Shown piece by piece: positions 43,106 through 52,562 of a stretch of 64,000 nucleotides of DNA. The position numbers were made by a program, and so were the translations under genes. How positions within the stretch are numbered: the first letter of the stretch is position 1; each line of letters begins with the position of its first letter. Source of the stretch: DATAVB01 sp036267955 (GTDB taxonomy: Bacteria > Actinomycetota > Actinomycetes > Mycobacteriales > QHCD01); NCBI GenBank assembly GCA_036267955.1, contig DATAVB010000059.1, forward strand, positions 1 to 64,000, read 5' to 3'. The notes beneath the pieces are model-generated. The model was not told where the DNA came from, did not search any database, and worked only from the letters and a program-made list of their open reading frames with translations.

Positions 43106-44194
43106 ATGAGTGTCAGCATCGACGTCTCCAACCTGGCCAATGACCAATTCGTCTTCGCCCCTTCGCCCATGGCCGACCTGGGCTCAGCGCTGCACCTGCT
43201 CGTCGAGCCCGCCCATCACGCTGGCCAGGCCGGCTGGATCACGGCCTCCGTTGCGCGGATCGAACCTGACCTGATGGACCGGATCGTCACCGCCGACTAC
43301 CTCTGGCGAACCTCACGCTCGGACATGCTCCTGCCCGCGCACCCGCAGCCGACCCTGGCCGAGGAACTCGACGCGATCGATCGTCTCGATGACGAGACGT
43401 GGGTGCGTACGGCGCTGATGACCAGCAGCTGCGGCGTGGTCGCGCCACGCAACGACCTCGGCTCCCCCCTCGTGGACCACACCGCCCGGCACATCGCGCG
43501 TGAACGTGCAGCCGCACGCGGGTTCAGGCAGCTGGACTTCGTCGACTCGATACTGGCCGACCCGGAATCGAGTCGACGATGGTTTCGTCGCCTGCTCGAG
43601 GACTGCGCGACCGGCTTCTTCAATGCCGCGTGGCGACGAGTCAGCGACCGACTCGCGGCCGAAGCCCGGCAGAAGCGCGATCTGCTCGACCGGCACGGAC
43701 TTCAACGCACCCTCGAAGCGGTCTCCTCCGCCCTCACCCTGTCGACATCCGGGCAACGCATCGTCGTGGACAAACTGCAGGACCGCACTGCGACCGCGGC
43801 CGGGATCGGGATCACCTTCACCCCCAGCGCATTTGCGCACCCTCACCTACTCGTGGTCTATGCACCCGGCTGGCAACCGGTAATCCACTACCCGCTGCTC
43901 GATACCCCCACCGAACCCGCAGTCTCGATCAGCGGCATCCAACAGCGCCTCCACGCCCTCGACCACCCCGTGCGATTGCGGCTCCTGCGAAGCATCGCCC
44001 GCGGCCCACAAACCACCGCGCAACTTGCGGACACGTGGCTACTCACGCCGCCAGAAGTCTCCCGACATCTCGCACAGCTGAGGCGCGCCGGCATCATCAT
44101 CCCCACCCGACGGGGCCGTCACGTCCACTACGAGCTCGACCTAACCCGCAACGCCCGGCTCGGAACAGACCTGATCGAGGCACTACTGCGCTGA
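43106..44194 (+). CDS. ArsR-family regulator with DUF5937-like domain
   Basis: The 362-residue protein carries its winged helix at the C-terminus (QRLHALDHPVRLRLLRSIAR, TTAQLADTWLLTPPEVSRHL, AQLRRAGIIIPTRRGRHVHY), after an about 270-residue N-terminal domain (FVFAPSPMADLGSALHLLVE) of the DUF5937 type. This reversed order is common in actinobacterial ArsR-like proteins next to exporters. Starts at GTG 43100 or 43103 are possible; ATG 43106 is chosen. Divergent from an MFS gene with a 9-bp inverted repeat between them. Confidence 0.87.
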   Translation: MSVSIDVSNLANDQFVFAPSPMADLGSALHLLVEPAHHAGQAGWITASVARIEPDLMDRIVTADYLWRTSRSDMLLPAHPQPTLAEELDAIDRLDDETWVRTALMTSSCGVVAPRNDLGSPLVDHTARHIARERAAARGFRQLDFVDSILADPESSRRWFRRLLEDCATGFFNAAWRRVSDRLAAEARQKRDLLDRHGLQRTLEAVSSALTLSTSGQRIVVDKLQDRTATAAGIGITFTPSAFAHPHLLVVYAPGWQPVIHYPLLDTPTEPAVSISGIQQRLHALDHPVRLRLLRSIARGPQTTAQLADTWLLTPPEVSRHLAQLRRAGIIIPTRRGRHVHYELDLTRNARLGTDLIEALLR

Positions 44195-44258
44195 GCGCAG
44201 GCGGCGATACTGCCGAGCCGCGGTGGCTTCGTGGCCGGCGGCGAGGATGGCCGATTGC

Positions 44259-45686
44259 TCACTGCTGGGATTCTGCCGGCGCCTGGCGGGGCATCAGGGC
44301 GACGATCGGAAGGCTGAGGGCGGTGACGGCCAGAACGACGATGAGACTGATTGTCATCGCGTGGGCCAGGCTTGAGCCTGCGGCTTGGAAGAAGATCGAC
44401 GTGACCGCGGCCGAGCCGATCGCTGACGCGAGTTGCTGGATCGAGCTCAATGACCCGCTGGCGCTGCCGGCTTCGTCAGGTTTCGCGTCGCCGAGAGCGA
44501 CGACGGGGATCGTGGCGAAGCTGAGGCCAATGCCGACGCCGATGACGAAGAACGCCGGGGCGAGCGCCCCGAGGCTGACGTTAGTCCCTGAGTGAATGAC
44601 GAGGGCCAGAACCCAACCGCAACCGACGAGGTCGACGGTGAGGCCGATGAAGACGAGCCGGCGACCGAGCTTGGCGACCAGGCCACCCATGGCGGCGAAC
44701 CCGGCGGCGACGAGCCCCATAGTGAGCGGCATCAGACCGAGCGAGGTGTCCCTGGGGCTGACGTGCAGTCCCTCCTGCAGGAACAGCGACAGCACGAAGA
44801 GCAGGCCGGTGCCGGCGGCGACGGCGACCAGGCACACAAGCAATCCGGACGTGAAACCCCGGTTCTTCATGAGCGAGGGCTTGATGAGCGGATGGGTCGC
44901 GGTGCGCTGACGGTAGGCGAAGGCACCGAAGAACAGGACGCCGACGGTGATCGAGACGACGGGGACAGCGCTCCAGCCATTGGTCGAACCCTCGATCAGG
45001 CCGTACAGGAGGCCGAGCATCGTTACCGCGAGCAGGCCGGAGCCCCGACCGTCGACGACGGTGGACCGGTCGCCGTCCTCACGCGGCAGGATCTTCGCGG
45101 CCAGGACCAGCCCGATACCGCCGAGGACGACGTTGATGAGGAAGATCGGGCGCCAGGACAGACCGAACAGGTTGGCGCTGATGATGAATCCGGCCAGGAC
45201 CGGGCCGCCGACACTGGAAAGACCGAGGACCGGGCCGAACAGCCCGAACGCCTTGCCGAGCATGTCGCGGTCGAACGCTTTCGTCATGATCGCCACGCCC
45301 TGCGGGATGAGCAGCGCCCCGAACGCTCCCTGCGCAACCCGGGCGGCGATAAGCAGGGTCGGGTCAGGTGCGAGCCCGGCGACCGCCGAGGCCAGGGTGA
45401 ACCCGCTCATGCCGATCAGGAAAAGCCTGCGTTGGCCGAACCTGTCACCCAACCGTCCGCCGACCACGAGCAGGACGCCCATGGCGAGCAGGTACGCCGG
45501 TCCCAACCACTTGATCAGACCCACACCGCCGTGAAGCTCGCCGGCGATGGTCGGGGCCGCGATATTGGTGACTGTCCCATCGATCACGTCGACTGCGTCG
45601 GCAAGCAAAACCAGCCCCAGGATCGCCGACATCCGGCGAGTGGAGCGGTGCCTTACGACTGTGCGCGGCTCCGTCAAGGTAGTCAT
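44259..45686 (-). CDS. DHA2-type MFS drug exporter (EmrB/QacA-like)
   Basis: From ATG 45686 the protein is 475 residues with about 14 hydrophobic segments, the DHA2 count. Diagnostic pieces are LLADAVDVIDGTVTNIAAPT (motif D1: D-x-T-x-V-N-x-A), VVGGRLGDRFGQRRLFLIGM (loop 2-3), and GPVLGLSSVGGPVLAGFI (motif C, antiporter type). It should export hydrophobic drugs in exchange for protons. No regulator is adjacent. The 259 bp up to the amidase (45687-45945) hold no gene, only the two divergent promoters, which I cannot place with confidence. Confidence 0.93.
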   Translation of the reverse strand: MTTLTEPRTVVRHRSTRRMSAILGLVLLADAVDVIDGTVTNIAAPTIAGELHGGVGLIKWLGPAYLLAMGVLLVVGGRLGDRFGQRRLFLIGMSGFTLASAVAGLAPDPTLLIAARVAQGAFGALLIPQGVAIMTKAFDRDMLGKAFGLFGPVLGLSSVGGPVLAGFIISANLFGLSWRPIFLINVVLGGIGLVLAAKILPREDGDRSTVVDGRGSGLLAVTMLGLLYGLIEGSTNGWSAVPVVSITVGVLFFGAFAYRQRTATHPLIKPSLMKNRGFTSGLLVCLVAVAAGTGLLFVLSLFLQEGLHVSPRDTSLGLMPLTMGLVAAGFAAMGGLVAKLGRRLVFIGLTVDLVGCGWVLALVIHSGTNVSLGALAPAFFVIGVGIGLSFATIPVVALGDAKPDEAGSASGSLSSIQQLASAIGSAAVTSIFFQAAGSSLAHAMTISLIVVLAVTALSLPIVALMPRQAPAESQQ

Positions 45687-45945
45687 GAGGAACGTCCTTC
45701 CCTTACCGGACGCCCTCCTGGGCGGCCTCTCATCACTCCTACGAACACCTCTGATCCGATCCGACACCGCCTTCGAATACATTGCAGTTCCTACCGGGGT
45801 GACGACTCCGGCCGGAGTCGGCCGCGCTGGGCAAGTTCAGGCGAATTGACGGTGGCCGGAGCGCAACATGATGAGTTAAGTCAGCTATCCCGTTGCGCGA
45901 ATTGGCATTTCGTGGCCCGCTTTGACGGCCGGTAGCTTCGGATTC

Positions 45946-47403
45946 ATGGGTATGGAGTGGAGTTTTCAGACAGCCGAGGAGTTGGCCGCCGCGTTGCGTT
46001 CCGGTGCCGTGACCTCGGCGGAACTGACCGATGAGGCGATCGCCCGTATCGAGCGCGACGACAGGGTGATGAACGCGATCTGTGTGCCGGACTTCGACCG
46101 GGCGCGGGCCGCCACGCGCGGTGCCGACCAGGCGCGCGCCCGCGGCGAGGACCGGCCGCTGCTGGGAATTCCGGTGACGGTCAAGGAGTCCTACAACATC
46201 GCCGGGCTGCCCACGACCTGGGGCATGCCGCAGCATCGGGACTACGTGCCGGCCGAGGACGCGGTGCAGGTGTCGCGGCTCAAGACCGCGGGCGCGGTGG
46301 TGCTCGGCAAGACCAACGTTCCGTTTGGGCTGCAGGATATCCAGAGCTTCAACGAGATCTACGGCACCACCAACAATCCGTGGAGTCACGCTCGCACGTC
46401 GGGTGGATCCTCCGGCGGATCAGCGGCGGCCCTGGCGTCCGGGTTCGGCGCGCTGTCCATCGGCTCCGACATCGCCGGTTCGCTGCGCACCCCGGCGCAC
46501 TTCTGCGGTGTCTACGCACACAAGCCGACGCTCGGGCTGGCGGCGACCCGCGGCATGGTCGCGCCGCCGGCGCCAGCATTGCCGGTCGACCTCGATCTGG
46601 CGGTCGTCGGTCCGATGGCGCGCACCGCCCGCGACCTCACGCTCCTGCTCGACGTCATGGTCGGACCGGACCCGCTGACGCACGGTGTGGCGTACAACGT
46701 GGCGCTGCCGCCCGCGCGCCACGAACGGCTGTCCGACTTCCGAGTCCTGGTCATCGAGGAGCATCCGATCATTCCGACCGGGTCGGCTGTGCGGGCGGGC
46801 GTCAACCGGGTGGCCGACGCGCTTGTCGACGGCGGCGCCCGCGTCGAACGGCACAGTCCACTGCTGCCCGATCTGACCGAAGCCGCGACGATCTACACGC
46901 AGTTGCACTTTTCGGGCGCCGTCGCCGGTTATCCCGTCGAGGCGTACGAACAGCTGCGGACTCATGCCGCCGGCCTGAGCGCAGACGACCAGAGTCTGGA
47001 CGCGGCGCGGCTGCGCGCCGCGGTGCTCAGCCACCGCGACTGGCTCAAGGCGAACAACCGTCGCGAGCTCCACCGCCAGGGCTGGCGGCAGCTCTTCGCC
47101 GAGTTCGATGCCGTGCTCTGTCCGATCACACCAACTCCCGCGTTCCCGCACGACCACAACGCCAATGTGTTTGACCGCCGCATCGACATCGACGGCGTCG
47201 AATACCCGTACTTCGACCAGCTCGTCTGGGCCGGTCTGGCCACCATGCCCGGCCTGCCTGCCACCGCCATACCAGCGGGCCGGTCCCCCGAGGGATTGCC
47301 GGTGGGAGCGCAGGTCATCGGTCCGCTGTTCCAGGACCGCACTCCGCTGCGGCTGGCCGAACTGCTCGAGCAGGAGATCGGCGGCTTCCAGGCACCGAAG
47401 TAG
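45946..47403 (+). CDS. Amidase-signature enzyme
   Basis: The 485-residue protein has a complete amidase-signature triad: Lys80 in GIPVTVKESYN, cis-Ser155 in TSGGSSGGSAAALASG, and nucleophile Ser179 in IGSDIAGSLRTPAHFCGVYA. Spacing matches GatA and related amidases. It hydrolyses a carboxamide to acid and ammonia; the substrate is unknown. It lacks GatB/C partners nearby, so it is a stand-alone amidase. ATG 45946 or 45952 can start it; neither has a clear ribosome site. The aldo/keto reductase follows within 70 bp. Confidence 0.94.
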   Translation: MGMEWSFQTAEELAAALRSGAVTSAELTDEAIARIERDDRVMNAICVPDFDRARAATRGADQARARGEDRPLLGIPVTVKESYNIAGLPTTWGMPQHRDYVPAEDAVQVSRLKTAGAVVLGKTNVPFGLQDIQSFNEIYGTTNNPWSHARTSGGSSGGSAAALASGFGALSIGSDIAGSLRTPAHFCGVYAHKPTLGLAATRGMVAPPAPALPVDLDLAVVGPMARTARDLTLLLDVMVGPDPLTHGVAYNVALPPARHERLSDFRVLVIEEHPIIPTGSAVRAGVNRVADALVDGGARVERHSPLLPDLTEAATIYTQLHFSGAVAGYPVEAYEQLRTHAAGLSADDQSLDAARLRAAVLSHRDWLKANNRRELHRQGWRQLFAEFDAVLCPITPTPAFPHDHNANVFDRRIDIDGVEYPYFDQLVWAGLATMPGLPATAIPAGRSPEGLPVGAQVIGPLFQDRTPLRLAELLEQEIGGFQAPK

Positions 47404-47471
47404 GGCGTGCTGCCCCTCGATCCCTGGCCGTCGCTTCGGGAGTCCGGGGCCGTGTGGCAGGGTTGTCGCCC

Positions 47472-48365
47472 GTGAACCCAGCGACGGTCTCCGCGGGCAC
47501 CTGGCAGCTCGGCGACCGGACGGTCAACCGCATCGGATTCGGGTCGATGCGGCTGACCGGCAGCGGTGCCTTCGACCGCGGCACGCCCAGCGACCGGGAC
47601 CGGTCGATCGCCGTGCTGCGCCGGGCGGTCGAGCTCGGCGTGAACCATATCGACACCGCGGCCTTCTATTTCTCGTCGCTGCGCTCCGCCAACGAGCTGA
47701 TCAACAGTGCGCTGGCCCCCTATCCGAGTGATCTGGTGATCACCACCAAGGTCGGGCCGGGTCGGGATCCATCGGGTGAGTGGTTGCCTGCGGCCAGACC
47801 CGAGCAGTTGCGCGGTCAGGTCGAGGAGAACCTGCGCCAGCTGGGCCTGGACCACCTCGAGGTGGTGAACCTGCGGTTGCAGAGTCGCGGCCCACTGACC
47901 GACCAGTTCGGCGCGCTGGCCGAACTGCGCGCGGCCGGGCTGATCCGGCACCTGGGCATCTCCAACGCCCGGCCCGAGCATCTCACCGAGGCGCAGGCGA
48001 TCGCTCCCGTGGTCTGCGTGCAGAACTCGTACGGCCTCGGCTACCGTCGCCGCCAGGACGACTTCCTGCGCACCTGCGGTACGCAGGGCATCGCCTTCGT
48101 GCCGTTCTTCGCGATCGCCGGTGCCGGCCGTGAAGCAGGCGCGGTTGACGCTGACAGCGACGAGATCGTTGCCGTCGCCCGCGCGCATGGCGTGTCGGTC
48201 GCGCAGGTGCGCCTCGCCTGGACGTTGCGGCGCGGCCCGAACGTGCTGGCCATTCCCGGCACCGGCAACCCGGAGCACCTGGTCGACAACCTGGCCGCCG
48301 GAGCCCTGGAGCTGACCGACGATGAGCTGGCCCGCCTCGAGGCGGTGCACCAGCGCGGGGACTGA
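47472..48365 (+). CDS. Aldo/keto reductase family oxidoreductase
   Basis: GTG 47472 gives 297 residues; GTG 47454 would add six. The TIM-barrel shows the family order: IGFGSMRLTGSGAF, VELGVNHIDTAAFYFSSLRS (catalytic Asp-x4-Tyr), VITTKVGPGRD (Lys), VEENLRQLGLDHLEVVNLRL, LGISNARPEHLTEAQ and the NADPH-binding end VLAIPGTGNPEHLVDNLAAG. The usual His before the third strand (V-x-Y-H) is replaced by VVNLRLQSR, as in a subset of actinobacterial members. Substrate unknown. Confidence 0.93.
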   Translation: MNPATVSAGTWQLGDRTVNRIGFGSMRLTGSGAFDRGTPSDRDRSIAVLRRAVELGVNHIDTAAFYFSSLRSANELINSALAPYPSDLVITTKVGPGRDPSGEWLPAARPEQLRGQVEENLRQLGLDHLEVVNLRLQSRGPLTDQFGALAELRAAGLIRHLGISNARPEHLTEAQAIAPVVCVQNSYGLGYRRRQDDFLRTCGTQGIAFVPFFAIAGAGREAGAVDADSDEIVAVARAHGVSVAQVRLAWTLRRGPNVLAIPGTGNPEHLVDNLAAGALELTDDELARLEAVHQRGD

Positions 48366-48371
48366 CCTGCG

Positions 48372-49730
48372 CTAGATCGCCTTGCCCGGGTTGAGGATGC
48401 CGAGCGGGTCGAAGGCTTCCTTCACCAACAGATGCGCGGCGTACGTGTCGGCGTCGAATTGCTCGGCCAGCCATTCCCGTTTCATCGACCCGACCCCGTG
48501 CTCGCCGGTGATCGTGCCGCCGAGTCGTACGGCGAGCCGGCACACCTCGCGGGCGGCCACCATCGCGGTCTGCCGCGCCGCGTCGTCGCCGTGCGGGAAG
48601 ATGAACGTCGGGTGCAGGTTCCCGTCCCCGGCGTGCCCGACGGTCGAGATCAGGACCCCGTATTCCTTGCCGATTGCGGCGATGCCGATGAGCAGTTCGG
48701 CGAGCCGGTCGCGCGGCACCCCGACGTCGTCATTGATCACATCGCCCCTGGCGTTGACCGCCCAGTGGTGAGCCCGACGCGCCTCCAGCAGCGCCTCGGA
48801 TTCGCTCGGATCGCTGGAGACGACCACGACGTCCGCGCCGGCCTTGGTGCAGCATTCCGCCATGGCTGCCACGTCGGTGTCGGCCTGGGCCGAGTCCGAC
48901 TGGCCGATCAGCAACGCGGCCGAGGAACGGTCCAGGTCCATCCGCCGGTGGTCCTCGATCAGGTTGATGCTCACGTTGTCGATCAGTTCCAGAAGACTGG
49001 GGGCCAGACCGGTCCGCATGATCGTGGAGACGGCGTCGCCGACGTCGGCCAGTTCGGGAAAGGACGCCACAAAGGTCACCGGCTCCATCGGTGGCTTCGG
49101 CCGCAGCCGCAGCGTGGCGGCGGTGATCACCCCGAGGGTGCCCTCCGACCCGACGAACAACCGGGTGAGGTCGTACCCGGCGACGTTCTTCACCGTCCGC
49201 CCGCCGGTCTGGATCACCCGCCCATCGGCCAGCACGACCTCCAGCCCGAGCACCGAGTCGCGGGTGACGCCGTACTTCACGCAGCGCAGGCCGCCCGCGT
49301 TGGTGGCCACGTTGCCGCCCAGGGTGGAGATCTCGAAGCTGGACGGGTCCGGCGGGTAGAACAGACCGTACTCCCCCGCGGCCCGGCCGAGGTCGGCGTT
49401 GATCACGCCCGGCTCGACCACCGCGACCAGTTCGTCCGCGGAGATCTCCCGGATGCGGCGCATCCCGGCCAGGGACAGCACGATGCTGCCCTCGCGCGCT
49501 GCCGCTCCGCCGGACAGACCGGTCCCCGCGCCACGCGGTACCACCGGGACCCGGTGTCGGGTCGCCCAGCGCAGGGTCGCCACGACGTCGTCCCTGGACT
49601 GTGCGTGCACCACCGCCAGCGGCAGGGCGCTGTCGGCCAACTTCGCCTCGTCCTGCCGGTATCCCTGCATGAGATCGGGGTCGGTCATCAAGGCCTCGGC
49701 CGGCAGCGCCGTCCGCAATTCGTCCAGCAT
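48372..49730 (-). CDS. FAD-linked oxidase, GlcD/D-lactate dehydrogenase type
   Basis: From ATG 49730 the protein is 452 residues (ATG 49742 would overlap the regulator stop by 10 bp). The FAD-binding PCMH domain shows VPVVPRGAGTGLSGGAAARE, GEYGLFYPPDPSSFEISTLG, GNVATNAGGLRCVKYGVTRD and YDLTRLFVGSEGTLGVITAA; the C-terminal FAD-oxidase domain ends with TVGHAGDGNLHPTFIF, GGTITGEHGVGSMKREWLAE, EAFDPLGILNPGKAI. It should oxidise a 2-hydroxy acid such as glycolate or lactate. It is downstream of a NarL two-component system and possibly cotranscribed. Confidence 0.93.
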   Translation of the reverse strand: MLDELRTALPAEALMTDPDLMQGYRQDEAKLADSALPLAVVHAQSRDDVVATLRWATRHRVPVVPRGAGTGLSGGAAAREGSIVLSLAGMRRIREISADELVAVVEPGVINADLGRAAGEYGLFYPPDPSSFEISTLGGNVATNAGGLRCVKYGVTRDSVLGLEVVLADGRVIQTGGRTVKNVAGYDLTRLFVGSEGTLGVITAATLRLRPKPPMEPVTFVASFPELADVGDAVSTIMRTGLAPSLLELIDNVSINLIEDHRRMDLDRSSAALLIGQSDSAQADTDVAAMAECCTKAGADVVVVSSDPSESEALLEARRAHHWAVNARGDVINDDVGVPRDRLAELLIGIAAIGKEYGVLISTVGHAGDGNLHPTFIFPHGDDAARQTAMVAAREVCRLAVRLGGTITGEHGVGSMKREWLAEQFDADTYAAHLLVKEAFDPLGILNPGKAI

Positions 49731-49732
49731 AT

Positions 49733-50338
49733 TTACAACCATCCGTTGTCTGCGGCCGCACGGGCGGCCTCGATCCGGTTGCGTGCGCCGGTTTTGCCGA
49801 TAGCCGAGGAGAGGTAGTTGCGCACGGTGCTCTCCGACAGGTGCAGTCGGCCGGCGATGTCGCCGATCGTCGATCCGTCGGTCGCGCCGGCGAGCACGTC
49901 GCGCTCGCGTGCGGTGAGCGGGCTGTTTCCGGTACGCAGGGCCGAAGCAGCGAGATCCGGATCGATGACCTGTTCACCGGCCAGCACCCGCCGGATCGCT
50001 CCGGCGAGCTCGTCGACCGGGCCGTCCTTCACCAGGAACCCGCGGGCGCCGGCCTCCATGGCGCGGCGCAGGTAGCCGGGCCGGCCGAACGTCGTGACGA
50101 TCAGCACCCGACAGGTCGGCACCGCCGACCGGAGCTCGGCCGCGGCGGACAGCCCGTCCAGTCCCGGCATCTCGATATCCAGCACCGCCACGTCCGGCGC
50201 CGTCCGCAGGGCCGTCTCGACCACCACATCGCCCGATCCGACCTGCCCGACCACCTCGATGTCGTCCTCCAGCCCCAGCAGGAGGGCCAGGGCGCCGCGC
50301 ATCATGCCCTGATCCTCGGCCAGCAGCACCCGGATCAC
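49733..50338 (-). CDS. NarL-family response regulator
   Basis: GTG 50338 gives 201 residues and overlaps the kinase stop as GTGA. Receiver: AED at the start, phospho-Asp54 in DVAVLDIEMPGLDGLSA, Thr in VLIVTTFGRPGYL, Lys in GARGFLVKDGPVDEL. The LuxR HTH follows: LTARERDVLAGATDGSTIGD, LHLSESTVRNYLSSAIGKTG. It pairs with the kinase immediately upstream (DesR-like system). The FAD-linked oxidase start lies at or just before its stop. Confidence 0.93.
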   Translation of the reverse strand: MIRVLLAEDQGMMRGALALLLGLEDDIEVVGQVGSGDVVVETALRTAPDVAVLDIEMPGLDGLSAAAELRSAVPTCRVLIVTTFGRPGYLRRAMEAGARGFLVKDGPVDELAGAIRRVLAGEQVIDPDLAASALRTGNSPLTARERDVLAGATDGSTIGDIAGRLHLSESTVRNYLSSAIGKTGARNRIEAARAAADNGWL

Positions 50339-51543
50339 GTCTCGCCCCGCTCGGCCGGCACGGCCACCTCCAGCCGGAAGCCCCGCCAGCGGCGGGGGCG
50401 CACGTCGAGTCGACCGCCAACGGCGACGGTGCGCTCGGCGAGACCGGACAGGCCGTTGCCGCGCTCCAGGTCCGTCGAGCCGCCCACGCCGTCGTCGTCC
50501 ACGGTGGCGATGATCTCGTCCCCCTCGCGTCGTACCTCGATGTCGCACCGCCGGGCGTGGCTGTGCCGGATCACGTTCGTCACTCCCTCGCGCACCACCC
50601 AGCCGAGCACCGAATCCGCCTCTCGCGGGTACGGGGCGCCGGAGGTACGCACCGTCGCGGTGATGCTGGCCGCCGTCAGCGAATGCCGCGCCTGGTCCAG
50701 CTCGGCGGTCAGGCCCTGTTCACGATATCCGCTCACCGCCTGCCGGATCTCGGCCAGCGCCGTCCGGCCGACGGTTTCGATGTCGGCGGCCTCGCGTGCC
50801 GCGGCGTCCGGGTCGGTGTGTGCCACCCGGCGCACCACCTCGCTCTTGACCACGATCAGCGACAGTGTGTGGCCCAACAGGTCGTGCAGGTCGCGGGCGA
50901 ACCGCAGCCGCTCGGACTGCACGGCGGTCACCGCCAGCTCCTCGCGTACCTGTTGCAGCATCGCGATCACCCCGAACAGCCTCCGCAGCAGCCAGACGAT
51001 GAACCCCGAGATGCCGGCGCTGCTGATGTAGCTGGACACGCCCTCGACGTGCCAACCGACCGCGGTGACCAGCACGGTGGCCGCGGCCACTCCGAGGAGG
51101 GCCGGCATGGCCGGCGGCAGGCCGACCGCCGCAGCCATGGCCAGCAGGACGAACAGGGTCAGCCAATATCCGCCGTAGCCGATGCCGGCACCCAGCGCGA
51201 TGGCGGTGAGAACGCCAAGCAGACCGGCCCGCTGTTCGTCGGTGCCACGGTCGGCGACCGAGAGCCGGACCAGCATCAGATAGGCGGCCTCGAAGATCAC
51301 CAGGGCGAGACCGCCCAGCACGGGCAACCGCTCGTCCGGGAGGTTGATGAGCAACGGAACCAGTGCGACGGACCAGGCGGACAACGCCCCGCTGGAGATC
51401 CGGGCCGCCCGCGGATCGTTGATCAGCGATTCCCGTTGGCGTCGCGCCCGCTCGCGGCGGCTCTCCCTGGACCACGGCGAGTTTCGTTGCACCCGGCGAG
51501 TGTGCCAGGCACCGAGCGACAGCCGGTTGACCATGACGTCCAT
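50335..51543 (-). CDS. DesK-like (HPK7) sensor histidine kinase
   Basis: From ATG 51543 the protein is 402 residues. A basic cytoplasmic leader precedes about five to six membrane helices (LSAWSVALVPLLINLP, VLGGLALVIFEAAYLMLVRL, LLGVLTAIALGAGIGYGGYW, LTLFVLLAMAAAVGLP). HisKA_3 has the phospho-His in RFARDLHDLLGHTLSLIVVK; HATPase has REGVTNVIRHSHARRCDIEV and GNGLSGLAERTVAVGGRLDV. A membrane-fluidity or envelope signal is typical of DesK-like kinases but unproven here. Starts at 51600 or 51534 are alternatives. Confidence 0.92.
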   Translation of the reverse strand: MDVMVNRLSLGAWHTRRVQRNSPWSRESRRERARRQRESLINDPRAARISSGALSAWSVALVPLLINLPDERLPVLGGLALVIFEAAYLMLVRLSVADRGTDEQRAGLLGVLTAIALGAGIGYGGYWLTLFVLLAMAAAVGLPPAMPALLGVAAATVLVTAVGWHVEGVSSYISSAGISGFIVWLLRRLFGVIAMLQQVREELAVTAVQSERLRFARDLHDLLGHTLSLIVVKSEVVRRVAHTDPDAAAREAADIETVGRTALAEIRQAVSGYREQGLTAELDQARHSLTAASITATVRTSGAPYPREADSVLGWVVREGVTNVIRHSHARRCDIEVRREGDEIIATVDDDGVGGSTDLERGNGLSGLAERTVAVGGRLDVRPRRWRGFRLEVAVPAERGET

Positions 51544-51635
51544 GATCTCCGGGTCGCCGCGGGTCCGGGAGGGCCTGGCATCCTGATCCGGCCGGGACAA
51601 ATGTCCCGGGCAGCATCCGTGTCGAGGAGGCCCGA

Positions 51636-52562
51636 GTGACCGCGATCGTGCTCGACTGTGACCCCGGCCATGACGACGCGTTCGCGATCGTGCTGGCCGC
51701 CGGAGATCCGCGGATCGAGCTGCTCGCGATCACCACGGTCGCCGGCAACCAGACGTTGCCCAAGACGACCCTCAATGCCCGACGCATCGCCACCGTGGCC
51801 GGCATCGTCGACGTTCCGATCGCCGCTGGCGCGGCCGGTCCGCTGCACGGCGAGTTGCACACCGCCCCGGCCATCCATGGCGACTCCGGCCTGGACGGTC
51901 CGCGGTTCGGCGAGCCCACCGTGCCGCTGGTGGCCGCCGACGCCGGGTCATTACTGCGCGACACGATCACCCGGGCGGCGGAGCCGGTGACCGTGGTGGC
52001 GGTCGGGCCGCTGACCAACATCGCCACCCTGCTGCTCGCTCATCCCGGCGTCGCGGACCGGATAGCCCGCATCGTCCTGATGGGCGGCTCGACCGGACGC
52101 GGCAACATCACCCCGGCCGCGGAGTTCAACATCTATGTCGACCCACTGGCCGCCGACATCGTCTTCACTGCCGGGATTCCGTTGACGATGGTCGGGCTCA
52201 ACGTCACCCACCAGGCCCTGGCCGAGCAGCGAGTCCTCGAGCGGATCGCGGCCATCGGGTCGCCGCTGTCCGAGATTGCGCTGGGATTGCTGGGTTTCTA
52301 CGGCGCTGCCTACCGCTCGGTGCAGGGTTTCGGTGCACCTCCGGTGCACGACCCGGTCGCGGTCGCGGCCGTCATCGCCCCGGAGGTGCTCGGCTGCACG
52401 CCGGCCCGGGTGGACATCGAGCTGGCCGGCGAACACACCAGGGGCGCGACCGTGGTGGATTTCCGTTCCACCGATCCCAACTGCGAGGTCGCCACCAGCA
52501 TCGACGTGGAGCGGTTCTGGGACCTCCTGATCGCCGCGATCGGCGCCTGCTCAGGTCGGTAG
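51636..52562 (+). CDS. Inosine/uridine-preferring nucleoside hydrolase
   Basis: The 308-residue protein starts at GTG 51636 behind a GAGGAGG-type site. The Ca-binding signature DCDPGHDDAFAIVLA and the second cluster VVAVGPLTNIATLLLAHPGV, then VLMGGSTGRGNITPAAEFNI with a ligand-binding Asn, are diagnostic; the C-terminal Asp of the calcium site is in PPVHDPVAVAAVIAP. It hydrolyses the N-glycosidic bond of ribonucleosides to base plus ribose for salvage. It is monocistronic, and its 3' end overlaps the convergent LLM gene by 12 bp. Confidence 0.95.
   Translation: MTAIVLDCDPGHDDAFAIVLAAGDPRIELLAITTVAGNQTLPKTTLNARRIATVAGIVDVPIAAGAAGPLHGELHTAPAIHGDSGLDGPRFGEPTVPLVAADAGSLLRDTITRAAEPVTVVAVGPLTNIATLLLAHPGVADRIARIVLMGGSTGRGNITPAAEFNIYVDPLAADIVFTAGIPLTMVGLNVTHQALAEQRVLERIAAIGSPLSEIALGLLGFYGAAYRSVQGFGAPPVHDPVAVAAVIAPEVLGCTPARVDIELAGEHTRGATVVDFRSTDPNCEVATSIDVERFWDLLIAAIGACSGR

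Noticed and set aside
45687..45945. Possible small gene between the DHA2 exporter and the amidase
   Set aside because: Open frames here are short, overlap the amidase antisense or lack start signals; treated as a divergent promoter region.
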